Under the pieces are notes generated by a model, which saw only the letters and a list, made by a program, of their open reading frames with translations, was not told the origin of the DNA and ran no database searches. DNA of 64,000 nucleotides from Nectonema munidae (Eukaryota; Nematomorpha; Nectonematoida; Nectonematidae), in the NCBI GenBank assembly GCA_030549495.1, contig JAUIRK010001051.1:682001-746000 (forward strand). Direction: 5' to 3'. A program made the translations under genes and the position numbers. Position 1 is the first letter of the stretch, and every line of letters begins with the position of its first letter. Shown here in pieces: positions 46,895-58,560 of the stretch.

Positions 46895-47260
46895 GACAGA
46901 CATTTCGCCCCATAGAAAATTTGCCCCCTGACAAATTGTCTCATAGGCTATTAGTTTCATCCATCTTTGCTTATTATATATGTGTAAAATTATTAAAAAA
47001 TTTATATTCTTGTTTATTTTATCTCTATTAAATTATTTCAAATTAATCAATTTATCTCTTAATTTTTTAGAATTGTCCATGAGACAAAATGTCTTATGAA
47101 AATAACGGGGCGAATTGTCCATGAAACAAAATGTCTTATGAAAATAATGGGGCGAATTGTCCATGGGACGAACTGTCTTATGAAAATAATGGAGCGAATT
47201 GTCCATGGGACGAACTGTCTTATGAAAATAATGGGGCGAAATGTCCGAGGACCAAACTAA
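46895..47260. mobile_element. MITE with 42-bp tandem units
   Basis: Inverted ends GACATTTCGCCCCAT (from 46899) and ATGGGGCGAAATGTCC (to about 47246) enclose an AT-rich middle. A tandem array of four 42-bp units starts at 47070, 47112, 47154 and 47196 (GAATTGTCCATG...TCTTATGAAAATAA.GGGGC). A repetitive minus-strand ORF here is only the array translated. Confidence 0.65.
47070..47245. repeat. Tandem array, 42-bp period, four units
   Basis: The starts 47070, 47112, 47154, 47196 and the partial fifth unit at 47238 are exactly 42 bases apart. The units differ by a few bases. Each unit contains an imperfect copy of the terminal word GGGGCGAAATGTCC, so the array looks like an amplified end of the host MITE. 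Confidence 0.85.
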
Positions 47261-47833
47261 CATAAATCAAAGTATACGAGAAAAGAAAATCATTGCGTTT
47301 TTTTGAATATTTCTGTCTACAAATAAAATTCTGACAGCTGTCATAAATAGATAAAGTACATTTTTAACAACTGAAACATTTTGTTTCGATATTATATTTT
47401 TATTATAATAATCAACAAATTTTCTTAAAAAAAGTGATTTGATTTTGTACAGTGTTACTTATAAAATTTAACAATCGAACATTATAAAAAATATCTCTGC
47501 TCAAATATTAAGCAAATAGAGTATTCTTGCTTTTAAACTGAATAGATAATCAAAATATTCATTCCCAAATAACTATTGAAAAAAATCATGTGGGAATATA
47601 AAAATGCCTCTTTTTAAAGTTTAAAATGATTTTTTTGGATAAAAAAACTATAGAGAAAAAATTATTGAAAGAGATTTAATTATTTTCCTAAAAGTAAAAA
47701 TAAGCTTAGAAAGCCCGCACAATTTTTTTATTTTTAAAAATATCAAATCGAAATTTTTATGAATACTTTTTTTTAACTATTCAATATTTTTTTTAAACTA
47801 TTTTTGTCTTTCTAACATTGCTTTATTCTTAGA

Positions 47834-48150
47834 ATAAATAGAGGAAAATATTTTTCTATTTTTGAAAAAGACAACAGTAGTGATGATGAGAAATCTGCTG
47901 AAGATTCGGAAGAAGCAGATTCTGAAGAAATAGAAAGTAAAGTTTATGAGGATGATGACAGTTCTCGTATAATCCATGATGATTATTTTCCTAAAAATGA
48001 TCAGTCAATTTCAATGCAACAAAAATTTATAGAATTAGCATTTTTTGCAAAAAATGGAACTGTAGCAGTCAAACCTCCTTCTAAATACAAACCTCCACAG
48101 AATTTATTTGATTTTGTTCAAAGTCTAAAAACTTACCAAACAATTCTAGA
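47834..48150 (+). pseudogene. Orphan acidic ORF, interrupted by a hAT end
   Basis: An open frame of about 105 codons without a clear ATG reads KDNSSDDEKSAEDSEEADS, then SMQQKFIELAFFAKNGTVAV, PPSKYKPPQNLFDFVQSL and KTYQTILEP. It is an acidic stretch followed by a helix-rich part. It breaks off exactly where a hAT terminus begins (CCGGGGTTCTCAAACTTTTT, near 48152). AT-rich codons suggest transposon or recent pseudogene origin. I do not recognise the family. Confidence 0.4.
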
Positions 48151-49540
48151 GCCGGGGTTCTCAAACTTTTTGACCTAAGGTACCCTTTGGCTTAAAAAAT
48201 TTTCTCACGAACCCCCACCATCCTGATATCGAACATATGATGATTTTTAGTGTAAATCATTCAGAGAAATATTTTCGAATGTAAAGCAATCAAACTACTT
48301 CAACTCAAATGGCTTTATTCAAAAACTAATAAAAAATTATAACTTGAAAACACAAAGGAAAAATAAGTTTTTTTTGATTTTTCAACCATCAATCAGTGTG
48401 AAGGATGTGCCTGCTTTTCGGAAATAATATGTCCTATCCTTAGTATTTTTTTGGATAAACAAAGTCGTAAATCACGCTCCACATTTAACCGTGATCTATG
48501 TTTGTTCTTGATATTTAAAAGAAAAACATTGCTCACACAAGTAAGTAGTACTTGAAAACATTAGCAAGGATTTCAAAACTACTTTAGATATAAAGGGGTA
48601 GATATCACACATCTTAGACCAGAATGTTTTGAGAGAATGTGTTTCAAATGCATCTTTTGCAGTAGAGTCGTTTACCAACTTTAAAAATTCTTCTTGCATA
48701 TCCTCTGAGAGATTAGCATCCATGCTAAAAGGATTTCTAATCAATTTCGATTCAATCTCATTTCGTTCTGGAAAATAAGCATGAAGCTCAATCTGTAAAG
48801 ATGCTAAATGGGATTTAACAAGCTTCAGAATTTCTGGTTTTCTTTATATTCTCTTTTATCAAGCATTTCGCTAAGATGTTCAAACATAATAGGTTCATTT
48901 CATTTCTTTTTTTAATATGGTTCATTTAACTGAATACTCTTTCAATTTTGACATATTGGTGTGGCCATATAAATTTGATAGAAAGTATTTAAACCTCAAG
49001 CGTCTTTGTATTCTTCCACTTCCTTCCGAAACATTTATGTGTTTGTTTTCCATTTTTCCAATCACCTTAATTAAGTTTGCTCGACTGGTAGTAGTCTACT
49101 TGGATTTATTAACAGAAAAATGGTTCAAGATTGAAGTAATCATCAATTTCTGTATTGAGAACATCAATATTCCACGTGGGTATTATTAATTGTTTGGCAA
49201 TCATTTAATTGATAAATGAAGATCATTCATGAGTTTGACTTTTTCAATATTTTTTTTCCCAAAAAACTTGTTTACCTCTTGAACATGGATAAGGATGGGG
49301 GATTCAGAAAAGAAAAGAAAACAAAACAAATTTGTTTCATCAGCGCCCTTTTCATTTTCATGTTACATTATAAAAGTTCGTTTTTATCACCAACCACTCC
49401 TCAAGAATACTTTGAACACCTGGTTGTATACTGCGCCATCTTGAATGCCATTCTGAGAATTTTTAACGAGTTTAAAACATCATTCAGACTTTTATATCAA
49501 TTTGTGTATTTTCTTTGCCTGATAGCAGAATAAGTAAATG
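48150..49540 (-). mobile_element. hAT element relic (FAM200/ZBED5-like transposase)
   Basis: The left border shows the hAT-type end CGGGGTTCTCAAACTTTTTG. On the minus strand, transposase blocks run: LNDVLNSLKILRMAFKMAQY (near 49440-49500), EHLSEMLDKREY (near 48850-48890), LIRNPFSMDANLSEDMQEEF (near 48690-48750), FWSKMCDIYPFI (near 48600) and the C-terminal KNKHRSRLNVERDLRLCLSK to HPSH (near 48390-48510). This is the usual C-terminal half of FAM200/ZBED5-like hAT proteins. Several frameshifts and stops are present. Plus-strand ORFs at 48917-49533 are antisense shadows. Confidence 0.7.
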
Positions 49541-50640
49541 ACTTAAACACCACCATTTATACAACGTTTCTATGTCATATTTTATTATACCTTTTTAAAA
49601 AAAATCTAAAATCCAAATAATACTTTTTTGAATCTAAATAAATTTGAAAAAACAATCTAGATTTAAATAATCTTAGTTGGTAGCACTAAATCTCTGGATA
49701 AAAATGGAGAATCTTTGAACACAAAAGTAAAAAAAAAGTTTTCGGAAATTATTGGTTTAAATAAATAAACTAGTTTTTTTTTTAATTTTTTATCACATAT
49801 TTTCCAAAATTTAATTAATAAATATAGATAAAACATTTTAAGTTAATTTTTTCATGAAATTATTAAAGTATATGAATTAATATGTTCCTATTAACGCCAT
49901 CTAAATGCAATAATTTAATAAAATTTAATTAAAACTATCAGCATGGGTAAAATGATCAAGCGACTTGATATATCTAGTAAAAGTTACAAAAAGTAAAATT
50001 ATAGCTCGGTTGAGCTTTTTTAAAAATTCTATTCAAATAATAATTTTATCTCCAATTTTTTTCCCATTTTTGGTTGTTATTTTAACCATATAAATATTCG
50101 CTCAATATTTTACTATGCATTTACTCTTCAAATAGTAATTTTACTACATGTACCTTTTTAGATTTAAAATCAACCAATTTTCTAAGGGTGCAGGCCGTCA
50201 AAATAAAGCAACGTGTATAGCAACCCTCAAGCCTCATATAGATCTCTTGCTAAATTTTTGGAATTAGGAAAACATCGCCTTCATTTTCCCAAGAAATAAG
50301 ACTGATTTTTAATTGATTTGATTATTATTATTAATATATAATTTAATAAAATTTTTTTAAGTAATAAAAAAATAATGGTAAGCAACCACCTAAACAACAT
50401 GAGGCATGGAAAGGCCCTCTACTCTTAGTAACCTAAGGCCTGATCCAGAAAATGGAGTTTTCTTATACAAAAAAGGGGCCATTTGAACTTTATGTTTAGT
50501 AAAAATTAACTTTACTATTTAACTAATAATATTACTACTTATTTCCTAAAAGAATTTTCATTAGATACTTAGAGCTCGGCAGAATGTCAAGGTCAGCGCC
50601 ATTAAAAAATGTTTTAAACTACAGTTATCTTTGATCATGC
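49541..50640. other. AT-rich spacer, no gene seen
   Basis: Nothing recognisable. Stop codons are frequent in all frames. Confidence 0.4.
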
Positions 50641-50714
50641 TTCATCCGAAAAAAAGAACGAAGACAAAAATAGTCTTCCTCTCGATTAGCAGGCCAGAAA
50701 GCTGAGAATAAGCA

Positions 50715-50904
50715 ATGATGACGGCCTACTCAAGCTTTGGTGTCAAATCGCATACTGAAGATGACTCCAACGACTGCATGAAAGGTTTTATTGCTAGCTA
50801 CTCGACACTGATGAAAGTGGCAATAACATTTAGCGACAAAAATGCAGCCCACTTTGAACAACTTCTGGTCCAAAAATGCGCTCAAAAGAACGAAACAACA
50901 ATGT
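50715..50904 (+). CDS. Candidate first coding exon of an unrecognised gene
   Basis: ATG at 50715, with an in-frame TAA two codons above, opens MMTAYSSFGVKSHTEDDSND, then MKGFIASYSTLMKVAITFSD and KNAAHFEQLLVQKCAQKNE, reaching a strong donor-like AAT|GTGAGTG near 50902. Base composition and codon use look like the known host exons. The peptide is hydrophilic, with a likely helical second half. I do not recognise it, and no downstream exon was found. The inverted MITE copy B starts 80 bp beyond. It could also be a gene fragment. Confidence 0.4.
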
Positions 50905-50981
50905 GAGTGTTTCGACAGCATCTACTTTCATTGGTGAAATCATTACTGAAAAAAGCGTTAGTTTTTTATATCCTTTTTTAT

Positions 50982-51758
50982 GGTTCACTGTAATTTCATC
51001 GCATAGTAAATTCATCGTACAGTAATTACATCATCATACTAATTTTATGCTTGACGCTCAATGTTTTTTTTGTAAATATCCCTTTATAATTTTTTTAAGT
51101 TTATTACGAACTTTTGTAAATGTTCTTAATAACATTAAAAAACTAATTCTTAAATATAGGGTTTTCATATTATCAGGCTATAATGACAAAATAAAACAAT
51201 AACTCTTTCTGACTTAAATAGCCTTGAAATATGTTAAAATTTTTTAATATTTAAGAAAAGTCAAAAAAAAGTATCTAATTTAATTAAAAATAATAATATA
51301 TATATATTAATCTTTGTGTTTTTTTAGTTTCATAAAAATCCCTTTAACCTATTTTAACCTTCGTCTTTTCAGTCATTATTTGGTATATTATATCTAAAAA
51401 TAATCATTTGTTTTTTTTAATAAAAAACTTTATTTTTAAGAAAAAAATACCAATTTATATATGTAATAAATTATTCCTTATTTCAAAAAAGATTATTGCG
51501 ATAACTAATTTATTACAAATTGGAAAAATAGAAACAATTAAAAAAAAAAGTTATGAGCAAAACCTCTAAGGTATAATAATAATAATAATCATTTAGGTCA
51601 CGATTTTCAAAATCATTGACAATGCGCCGTATTATGTATGCGGTTAATCCATAAATCTCGCGATGTAATCACTATACAATGAAAATACTTGACGATGAAA
51701 ATACCAACGATGAATTTACTATACGATGAAATTTCCACGATGAAATGACCGGATACCC
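50982..51758. mobile_element. MITE with terminal ATCGT motif arrays, copy B (inverted)
   Basis: The 777-bp element is flanked by a perfect 8-bp duplication TTTTTTAT (50974-50981 and 51759-51766). It starts GGTTCACTGTAATTTCATCG and ends CATGACCGGATACCC-like (TGAAATGACCGGATACCC), the mirror image of copy A. Three ATCGT-like words sit at the left end and six at the right. The middle matches copy A in reverse complement over several hundred bases. Confidence 0.85.
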
Positions 51759-51766
51759 TTTTTTAT

Positions 51767-54700
51767 CCTGAAAGATATATAGGAGACTGCTTACAGGTCT
51801 CGGGTAGTGTTTTCTATTTTACTAAATTGCAATCATCTATCTACCTTTGTACGCGTGGATGGCGATTGATTATTTTTTTTATTAAAATTGTGCAGCGTTT
51901 AAATTACTCCAATCCTCCAAACCAGATCCTCATATTCACGTTTCATTGAAGTTAGAAAAAATCGAGTGCGCAAGAGTGAGCAATGCTTAAAGCACTTATT
52001 AATGAAAAGTGCCATGGGAATGAGATAATTAAATTAAACGTTCTTCAGCTGCGCAAGAATGCGTTTGTAACGCGCAACTCTTTACGCGCTGCGCGATAAG
52101 AAATAGTGTGGCAAGGGAACAAACACACCACTCGTATGTTCGATGATGAGTATATTCACAAATAAATTTGCTATCTTTCGCTTCATTTTTTTTACTAGAT
52201 GTAGATGTTTTTCTGTGAAGCAATCCTACATCTTCATTCAAAAACAATGAACCTTTGTGATTTTGTACTATTTTGCTTCATCCAAACTCGTTTTTCAGTG
52301 AAAGCGGATGATTTTCTTGAATTATCTCCTCTTTTCTAATGACAATTTGGCATTCTTGAAAGATACAAAAATTATTCAGATGCATACGTCTAATACATAT
52401 AATGAAAATTCTTTTGGAATATTTCATTTTACTTCCAAATGTGTACGTACATACAGAATTTGAAGCGCTAAAAGTTGGTCCTTTTTTTCCAACACCACAA
52501 CTAATTATTATTAATAATATTATAGTCCTCTTCTATTCACCAGAATGCTCACGAAGAGAGCAAGTATACTGAGAAAAAAAGTAACATCACTTACTAATTA
52601 AATTAGTGCAGTTGTTCTTTGCATTAGTTAACGATGACTTTACTAACTTTGTTAATTACGGCCACGAGTTATGCTCTTTCACTGATATAAATAAATAAAA
52701 GGCTGGACCGAGCTTTCCTTATTTTGCTCACTGTTACAGGATGTGAATAAATAGCAAAGACATTATGCACTCATGAGGATTCAGAGAAGGTCTCATTTCA
52801 AGTATACGAAGAGAAATTTTGTTGGCGCTAAAATCAGAGATTTTTAAATAATGAATTTACCACGATATATTTTCCGCGTTGTTTTATAAAGATATGCTTA
52901 GAACAAATCATTAAAAAATTAATTTTAGAAAAAGTTTTATGAATATTTGTCCATTTTTTCAATAAGTGTGTTTCAAATTTCGAAATTTCTTGTTACATTT
53001 ATGAACTCTATATTTTAATAATAGCAAAGTTGAATGAGTTGTATAGTAATGGGCAGTTTTTGTTACAGGTATTTTCCACCTTATTTTTTTTTACAATTGA
53101 AGTTTATTTATAAATTTACCTACTAATAATTTTTGAATTGGAAGTCAAAACGATAACTAATAATAATATTTCTTAACTTTTTTCTAATTTTGTTTTCATT
53201 AGTGAAAACTTGGACAAGAGCCTTTACTAATATAATAATCAATGAGTGGAACTAATTTTTTTCCCAGTCTACGTTCAAGTTGCAAAATCGCATCCAAAGT
53301 AGGTCATTTCTTTTGCTGCTCTGCTTCATCGCGATCAAAAGTAGTCGGCTCTGTGAGGCAATTTGAAGATTATATACATAAAAATAGTGCAGGAAGTCCT
53401 TGAAAAAGGTGAAAACTGCGAAGCAATTCTTCTTTTGCCATCAAAGTTTTTATGATCAGGATATGGAAGACATCATACAGCAAAACCTGCCTTCTTTTCA
53501 CAAATCTAACTTCTTCATAGTGAACTCTTCTAACACTTTTATTCACTGCCTACTTCCTAACTGACACCCCCCCCCCCCCCCTGGCCACGGACTTGAAATG
53601 TAATAAGATGAATGCCAGTAGGACCAATCTGATTAGATGCTTAACATGCGTGATAAGCTGAACAAATTGATACTACTCGCATTAATCCTAATACATCTTA
53701 TATGGAGAATCAATATTTTAAAAAAAAAATTTTATTGATGAAAATGTAAAAAATATGTCTACAAATGAAGACCCTTGGATAAAATAAGGTTTACATGACG
53801 TTATAAAAAACTATCAAGCACATAGGAAATATATATACGTGGAATGAAAACTGGAAATTCAGAAGTTTCTAAAAACGTTTGTCTACATATGTAGGAGGAT
53901 AGGTGGTGAATTTTGGCTGGTGTATATTGATCATTTCTTTTTACCTTCACAGGATTGCGAGTGTTTAGCTTTTCAAATACCTCATGTTTTTTCTTCTTTT
54001 TTCATACATTTTTCCTTACTACATCACATCTTGAAATGGTCGAATGAAAAATCTTTTGAAACTAAATGATTCCTTTCATCACTTCAAACTAATTAACTAA
54101 AATATTTTGGTTTTAGAGAATAAACAAGTAAGGCTTGAACGTGTGAAACATCAAACAAAAGTGAATCTAAGTCGTGTTGAGTAAATCTTGACGAATGCCT
54201 ACAAGACGTTTTGTAAGCAGTTTGAAAAGCGGTTATAAAAACACAGTTTTGAAAATCTTCATTAAACCCGAAAATTACAACCGGTAATTCCAAATCGACA
54301 AATTTTAATAATAATATACCTGAAAGACCATTGAATGCCTAAAAGAAATGTTAACAGCTTTAAAAAAAGAGAGATAATAAAGACAACTTCGATTTCAAAA
54401 ATTATAACACTTAATTTTATTGCTTGTTTATGCCAAAACTAAAAGATATATGATTTATAAGTGCTTCAGGTATAAAAGGTAACTCGTTACTTACGCTCAT
54501 CATGAATGTATATGATAAAGTATTATTCTTTCTTTCACTTCATTCCATTCTTCAACTAATTTGAAGTAAAGAACTTTTTGTCAAATAAAAACTCTTAAAC
54601 TATTTTTTATCTACTAATAAAGTATTATTACATATGTTTACGTAAATATATCCATATTTATATTTTATAGTAAACAAGTTTATGTAAAAAGATTTATTTA

Positions 54701-55550
54701 ATGATGAAATTATATTTCTACTTATATGCTTTCTCCCTCCCTCTCTCTCTCCTCCTGCCTGAAGAAGCCTGGAGGAGGCGAAATATCACATCCTGATTGA
54801 GAATTTGTGTTTCATCGATAAACTTTTTTACTTAAACTTGTTCTCTATATTTCCTTATAACTTTTTGATGGCTTGCCAGCACCACTCTCCTTATATTTAT
54901 ATTTCATGCATCAAAAACCGATTTAAATTTTATGGCAACAAAACGGTTTAATAATAATATTAATCTTCGGTTATTTTCCAACACTAAATCCAATTAAAAG
55001 CTTCCTAATCTGATCTATAAGAAATTTTGTTTATCAGATAGTCTTACATTTAGTTAGTTGATTTTAAGTTTTAGCTTTGTGTTATTTTAAATAGAAGTAG
55101 AATTAAAGGTTGAGTTTAAAAATAGATGAAAAAAAGTATAAAATGTATTCTTCAAAATTGAGTTTATAAAATTAGTTGAGTGGCGTATGCAAATTAATTT
55201 TGTATGACTCTAATTAAAAAAAATGTTTTAATTAAGGAAGTCGAGAATATTGACTTTCTTTGAAATTATATATAAGAGCATATTCTATGGCTCTATTTTT
55301 ACTAAATCTATTTATTCAATGATATACCATAAAAAATTCGCTTGGACAGGATAGTAATATCGACAATTCAATTAGTAAAGAGATACTAATTAATAATAAT
55401 TAAAAGTATAATAACAATGAAAGTACTAAAAGCCAACTTTACTACTTTATTTACTTTTTTTATAGTAATTTTAGTACACTTATATCTGCAGGGTAGATAA
55501 ATATGCATTCTTCATTGAAAGGAAATGAATGTAATCTCATTTTAAAATCA
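51767..55550. other. Intergenic DNA, no firm gene
   Basis: Mostly AT-rich. It includes a run of about 15 C near 53567-53581 and a CT-rich patch near 54730. At 54750-54830 there is CTGAAGAAGCCTGGAGGAGG and then CGAAATATCACATCC, discussed as a possible ribozyme-like or retroelement tail. Short ORFs (52029-52247 and 54093-54293, both minus) have no recognisable content. Confidence 0.35.
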
Positions 55551-55552
55551 AT

Positions 55553-55730
55553 TCACGTAAACTGAATACTTTGAAAGCGCATATCCTTAAAGTGGTTCGA
55601 AATTTTCTCCTGAAAACTACCCACAAAGACATCCGATCCCAAACTAGACTTTTTTGGCAAGCGCAAATCCAAGAAATGGCCTAAACTTCGTCTACTTGGG
55701 ACACTGATTGGCGTTGAGAAGGACGTTTTT
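55553..55730 (-). CDS. Candidate terminal exon of an unrecognised gene
   Basis: On the minus strand a strong acceptor (ttttttttcaag) is followed by an open frame reading KTSFSTPISVPSRRSLGHFL, DLRLPKKSSLGSDVFVGSFQ and EKISNHFKDMRFQSIQFT before a TGA at 55553. Composition is host-exon-like, and serines, basic residues and the lack of low-complexity sequence make it protein-like. I do not recognise the family, and no upstream exon was identified. An alternative is a pseudogene fragment. Confidence 0.35.
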
Positions 55731-58240
55731 CTTGAAAAAAAATGTGAGTTGGAATGGAAAAGTTGATTAACAAAGTAAAGTGGAATTAGTGTGCACCACC
55801 ATTGCTTCAGTGCTTGCAAGTTAATTAGGAGGAAGGCTAGAGAGAGAGAGAGAGAGAGCCTGTCACACGGCACTCACTCTGCACAGCCTCTAGGGGCCGC
55901 GTAAGAAAAAGGATGCAATTAAAAGAAGTTAATCGCGGAGGAAGCGTGAGATGCAAAAAAGTAATTACGCATGCACACTCCCTTTCTGAGGTCGAAGTAG
56001 GATGGATGGATGAAGAAAAGGCAAACACCGTATTTCTTCCCTGAGCGTGAGCATGCATGGTGGTGCGCTGGCAAGAGACCGGGAGGAGACAAGAAAACGT
56101 ATAATGCATTCATTCACTAGTGTAGAAGAGATGTGCAACTTTAACAACACGTTTTTTGGTATGGTAATCTTTTTTTCTGAATATTCGATAAACGAAGGCA
56201 TTGAGAATGGGATTGCTTATCTAAAGAGTGTTAGCAAATCATCCTCTAACAGATTAAGAGTAGAAAGACTTCTTTTCGAAAATCAAACCAAACTTTGTTG
56301 ACCCATACAGTGATATGCTCGCGAATTTAGAAGAGGGTGGGACGATTGCCCGCTGCTCCCTCTAAATTTGCTACTGCTTGGGCACCGCCAAAACACGAAT
56401 AAGGCGCTGTAATACCAAATTGGCCCATATTCTGTATACATCTGTGTGTCTCTGCGTAGTTCTCGTCTATAGGTTTATGGATTCAAGAAGGACCGTAGCG
56501 AGAAAAAAATTTAGGAGCGGCCAAAAACAAAAACGTATTAGCAACAGGCTTCCTAAATCTCTATATCCTATTATATCTCCATATCAATATTTCTTTCATC
56601 CATAATCGGTAGAAAAGGCTGTGCTATGATTGGTCTAGATTTATGAAATTAGTGCTTTTTTATGTAAAAGATTTCTAATTCGTATATGCTTTGTCGAAAA
56701 TCATTTCCAAATATTTTAAATAAAATATTTTTTTGTACTAAATTGACCATGCTGACTTTCTTTTCAAAACTTAGTTTTCGCAATTAAGTTGTAAGAATGG
56801 GTCCAAAAATCAACCCAACAAGGTGTATTTTTAATAAGATCCCAACAAAGAAGGAGAAGAAGAAGAATAAGTCTCAAAATCCAAATTCTGCATGCTTTTG
56901 ATTGAAATCATTTTAGATTGCTTTTATAATTAAATGAATTTTTTTGTGAAATCAACTTTTGGATTGTGTATTATACCAAACTATCATTCAATATAATCGA
57001 AACGAAAATTCTATGTATTTATAAAATTGTGAATTTATATTTCTATACACTTTCAAACGCATAACGCTTTAATGTTTATTTTATTGATAAAAATGACAAC
57101 CTGATTGAAAATCATCAATCAAAATTTTGATTGAGGATGAAATTCCTTTTAAAATTATCCCTAAAATTAAAACAAATTTTAATACTAAATTGAAGTGGTA
57201 ATGTATAATTTTTTTTTATATTTTGGCTTATTATACGTTCTTCTCTGGATTCAACATCTCATAAGCACGTGAGCATGAAATATTTTTTAGGAAAAAGAAA
57301 GGAATTTTGAACTTTTTTTGAAGAATTGGAAAGAGAACATGTGATGAAAAGAAAATTGTAATCAATTGTGATCGGCAGATATGTTATAAAATGGACAGTT
57401 TAGTACTGATTTCTTGTCAAGTATTCTATTTCTTTTGGGTGTGTAAGATTACATCAGCATCATCTCACTACAAGGTACGAATTGAAAGCACCATTATTCA
57501 TTCTCATGCGACACGCATCACTTCTAGAGACTCACCCCAAAGTATTATAGAATCATGTAATTGAAAACAAAAGATTAAAACAAATTATTATCGACTTTGA
57601 TGCCAATTTCAATTCAAAATGGCGAGATGGCAAAAGTCAGAGCTATTTTTAAAAAGTTTCCTTATTTTTGATGTGAGAAGGTGAGATGAAATTTTTAATA
57701 AACTTTTCTTTATTAAAAATTTTCCTTTTAATAGTAAAGTTTTTTTTTTTAACTTTTTTTTATAAATTTTCTTTATAAACAGTAACAGCTCTACAGACGA
57801 AAGATCCAGCAATATGCGACTTAACAAGAAAGATTATCTTACCTTGAATCTGAAATGGACATCTAATTCCATTTAACATATGTTAGGCTTGGATTATTAT
57901 GCATGGATTACTTCTATCTCCCTTGTGTCTCTCTATATGCACACTCTCTTATACGATTCTTTATTTTAAGTCTTCTAATCTCCTCTCATACAACTCTTCT
58001 CTTGACATTGCCAGATCGAATTTCAGAATCAGATGTTTAAAAAAATTTGCTTCGTCAAATCTGCTACAATGACGACCCCTACAAAAGAAACAATTTTGAT
58101 GGTGTTCCAGTATAGGAAACATGCTGAATTTTTGTTTTATTATTTATTTCTTTTAAACAAAAAATTGATATGTTTGTTTAACATTTTATTAAGACAATAT
58201 TTTTGATATTGATAAAAATAGAATTTAATAAATATAGATT
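55731..58240. other. Mixed intergenic DNA
   Basis: A GC-richer island at about 55850-56110, with an (AG)n run at 55838-55858, may be a promoter-like segment. It has overlapping ORFs on both strands, none convincing. The remainder is AT-rich without a visible gene. Confidence 0.3.
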
Positions 58241-58254
58241 TTTTGATGATGTTT

Positions 58255-58320
58255 TCCAAGAATCGAACCCAGATCATTTGGATTAAGATTATACGCTCCC
58301 ACCACTAGGGTAGTGGCGTA
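58255..58320 (-). repeat. tRNA-derived SINE-like fragment
   Basis: The minus strand reads CCTAGTGGTGGGAGCGTATA and then CTGGGTTCGATTCTTGG, an A-box and B-box pair like that at 21560. It directly abuts the transposon terminus TAGTGGCGTAGCTA. Confidence 0.45.
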
Positions 58321-58560
58321 GCTATCTTTAATGGAGGCTGGGGCAGTTGCTAATTTTGCCGCCCCTCAAAATTTCAAACAAGACAGGTATATAGGTGTGA
58401 AAAATTGGAATTAAAAGCGTAGCAAACTTTCAGTATATTCCCATTTAATTCTAAAATATCTCGATTAATTTTAGTGATGATATATTAATACAAATAAATT
58501 CCGCACCCGGCGCGGACATTATCCCCTCTCGGTACCTCGCTGAGTAGGCCCTCTGCCGAA
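58312..58560. repeat. Old DNA transposon remnant
   Basis: It starts with AGTGGCGTAGCTATC and GGGGCAGTTGC...GCCGCCCCTC, a terminus common in invertebrate DNA transposons, and ends in a GC-rich patch CCGCACCCGGCGCGGACATT near 58501. A 71-codon minus ORF at 58485-58700 runs out of this patch and is not recognised. Confidence 0.35.

Noticed and set aside
47033-47263. Repetitive minus ORF (HYFHKTVRPMDNS repeats) as a repeat protein gene
   Set aside because: It is the translation of the 42-bp tandem array; 42 is a multiple of three, so an open frame is automatic.
48917-49533. Two plus-strand ORFs of 90 and 105 codons
   Set aside because: They lie antisense to a decayed hAT transposase that explains the region better.
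55837-56301. Overlapping ORFs on both strands in the GC-richer island
   Set aside because: The frames end in low-complexity SLSLSL from an (AG)n run and no reading resembles a protein; GC content alone removes stops here.
58255-58320. A true tRNA gene from the GGTTCGATTC word
   Set aside because: No acceptor stem or full cloverleaf can be drawn, and similar fragments recur, so SINE origin is more likely.
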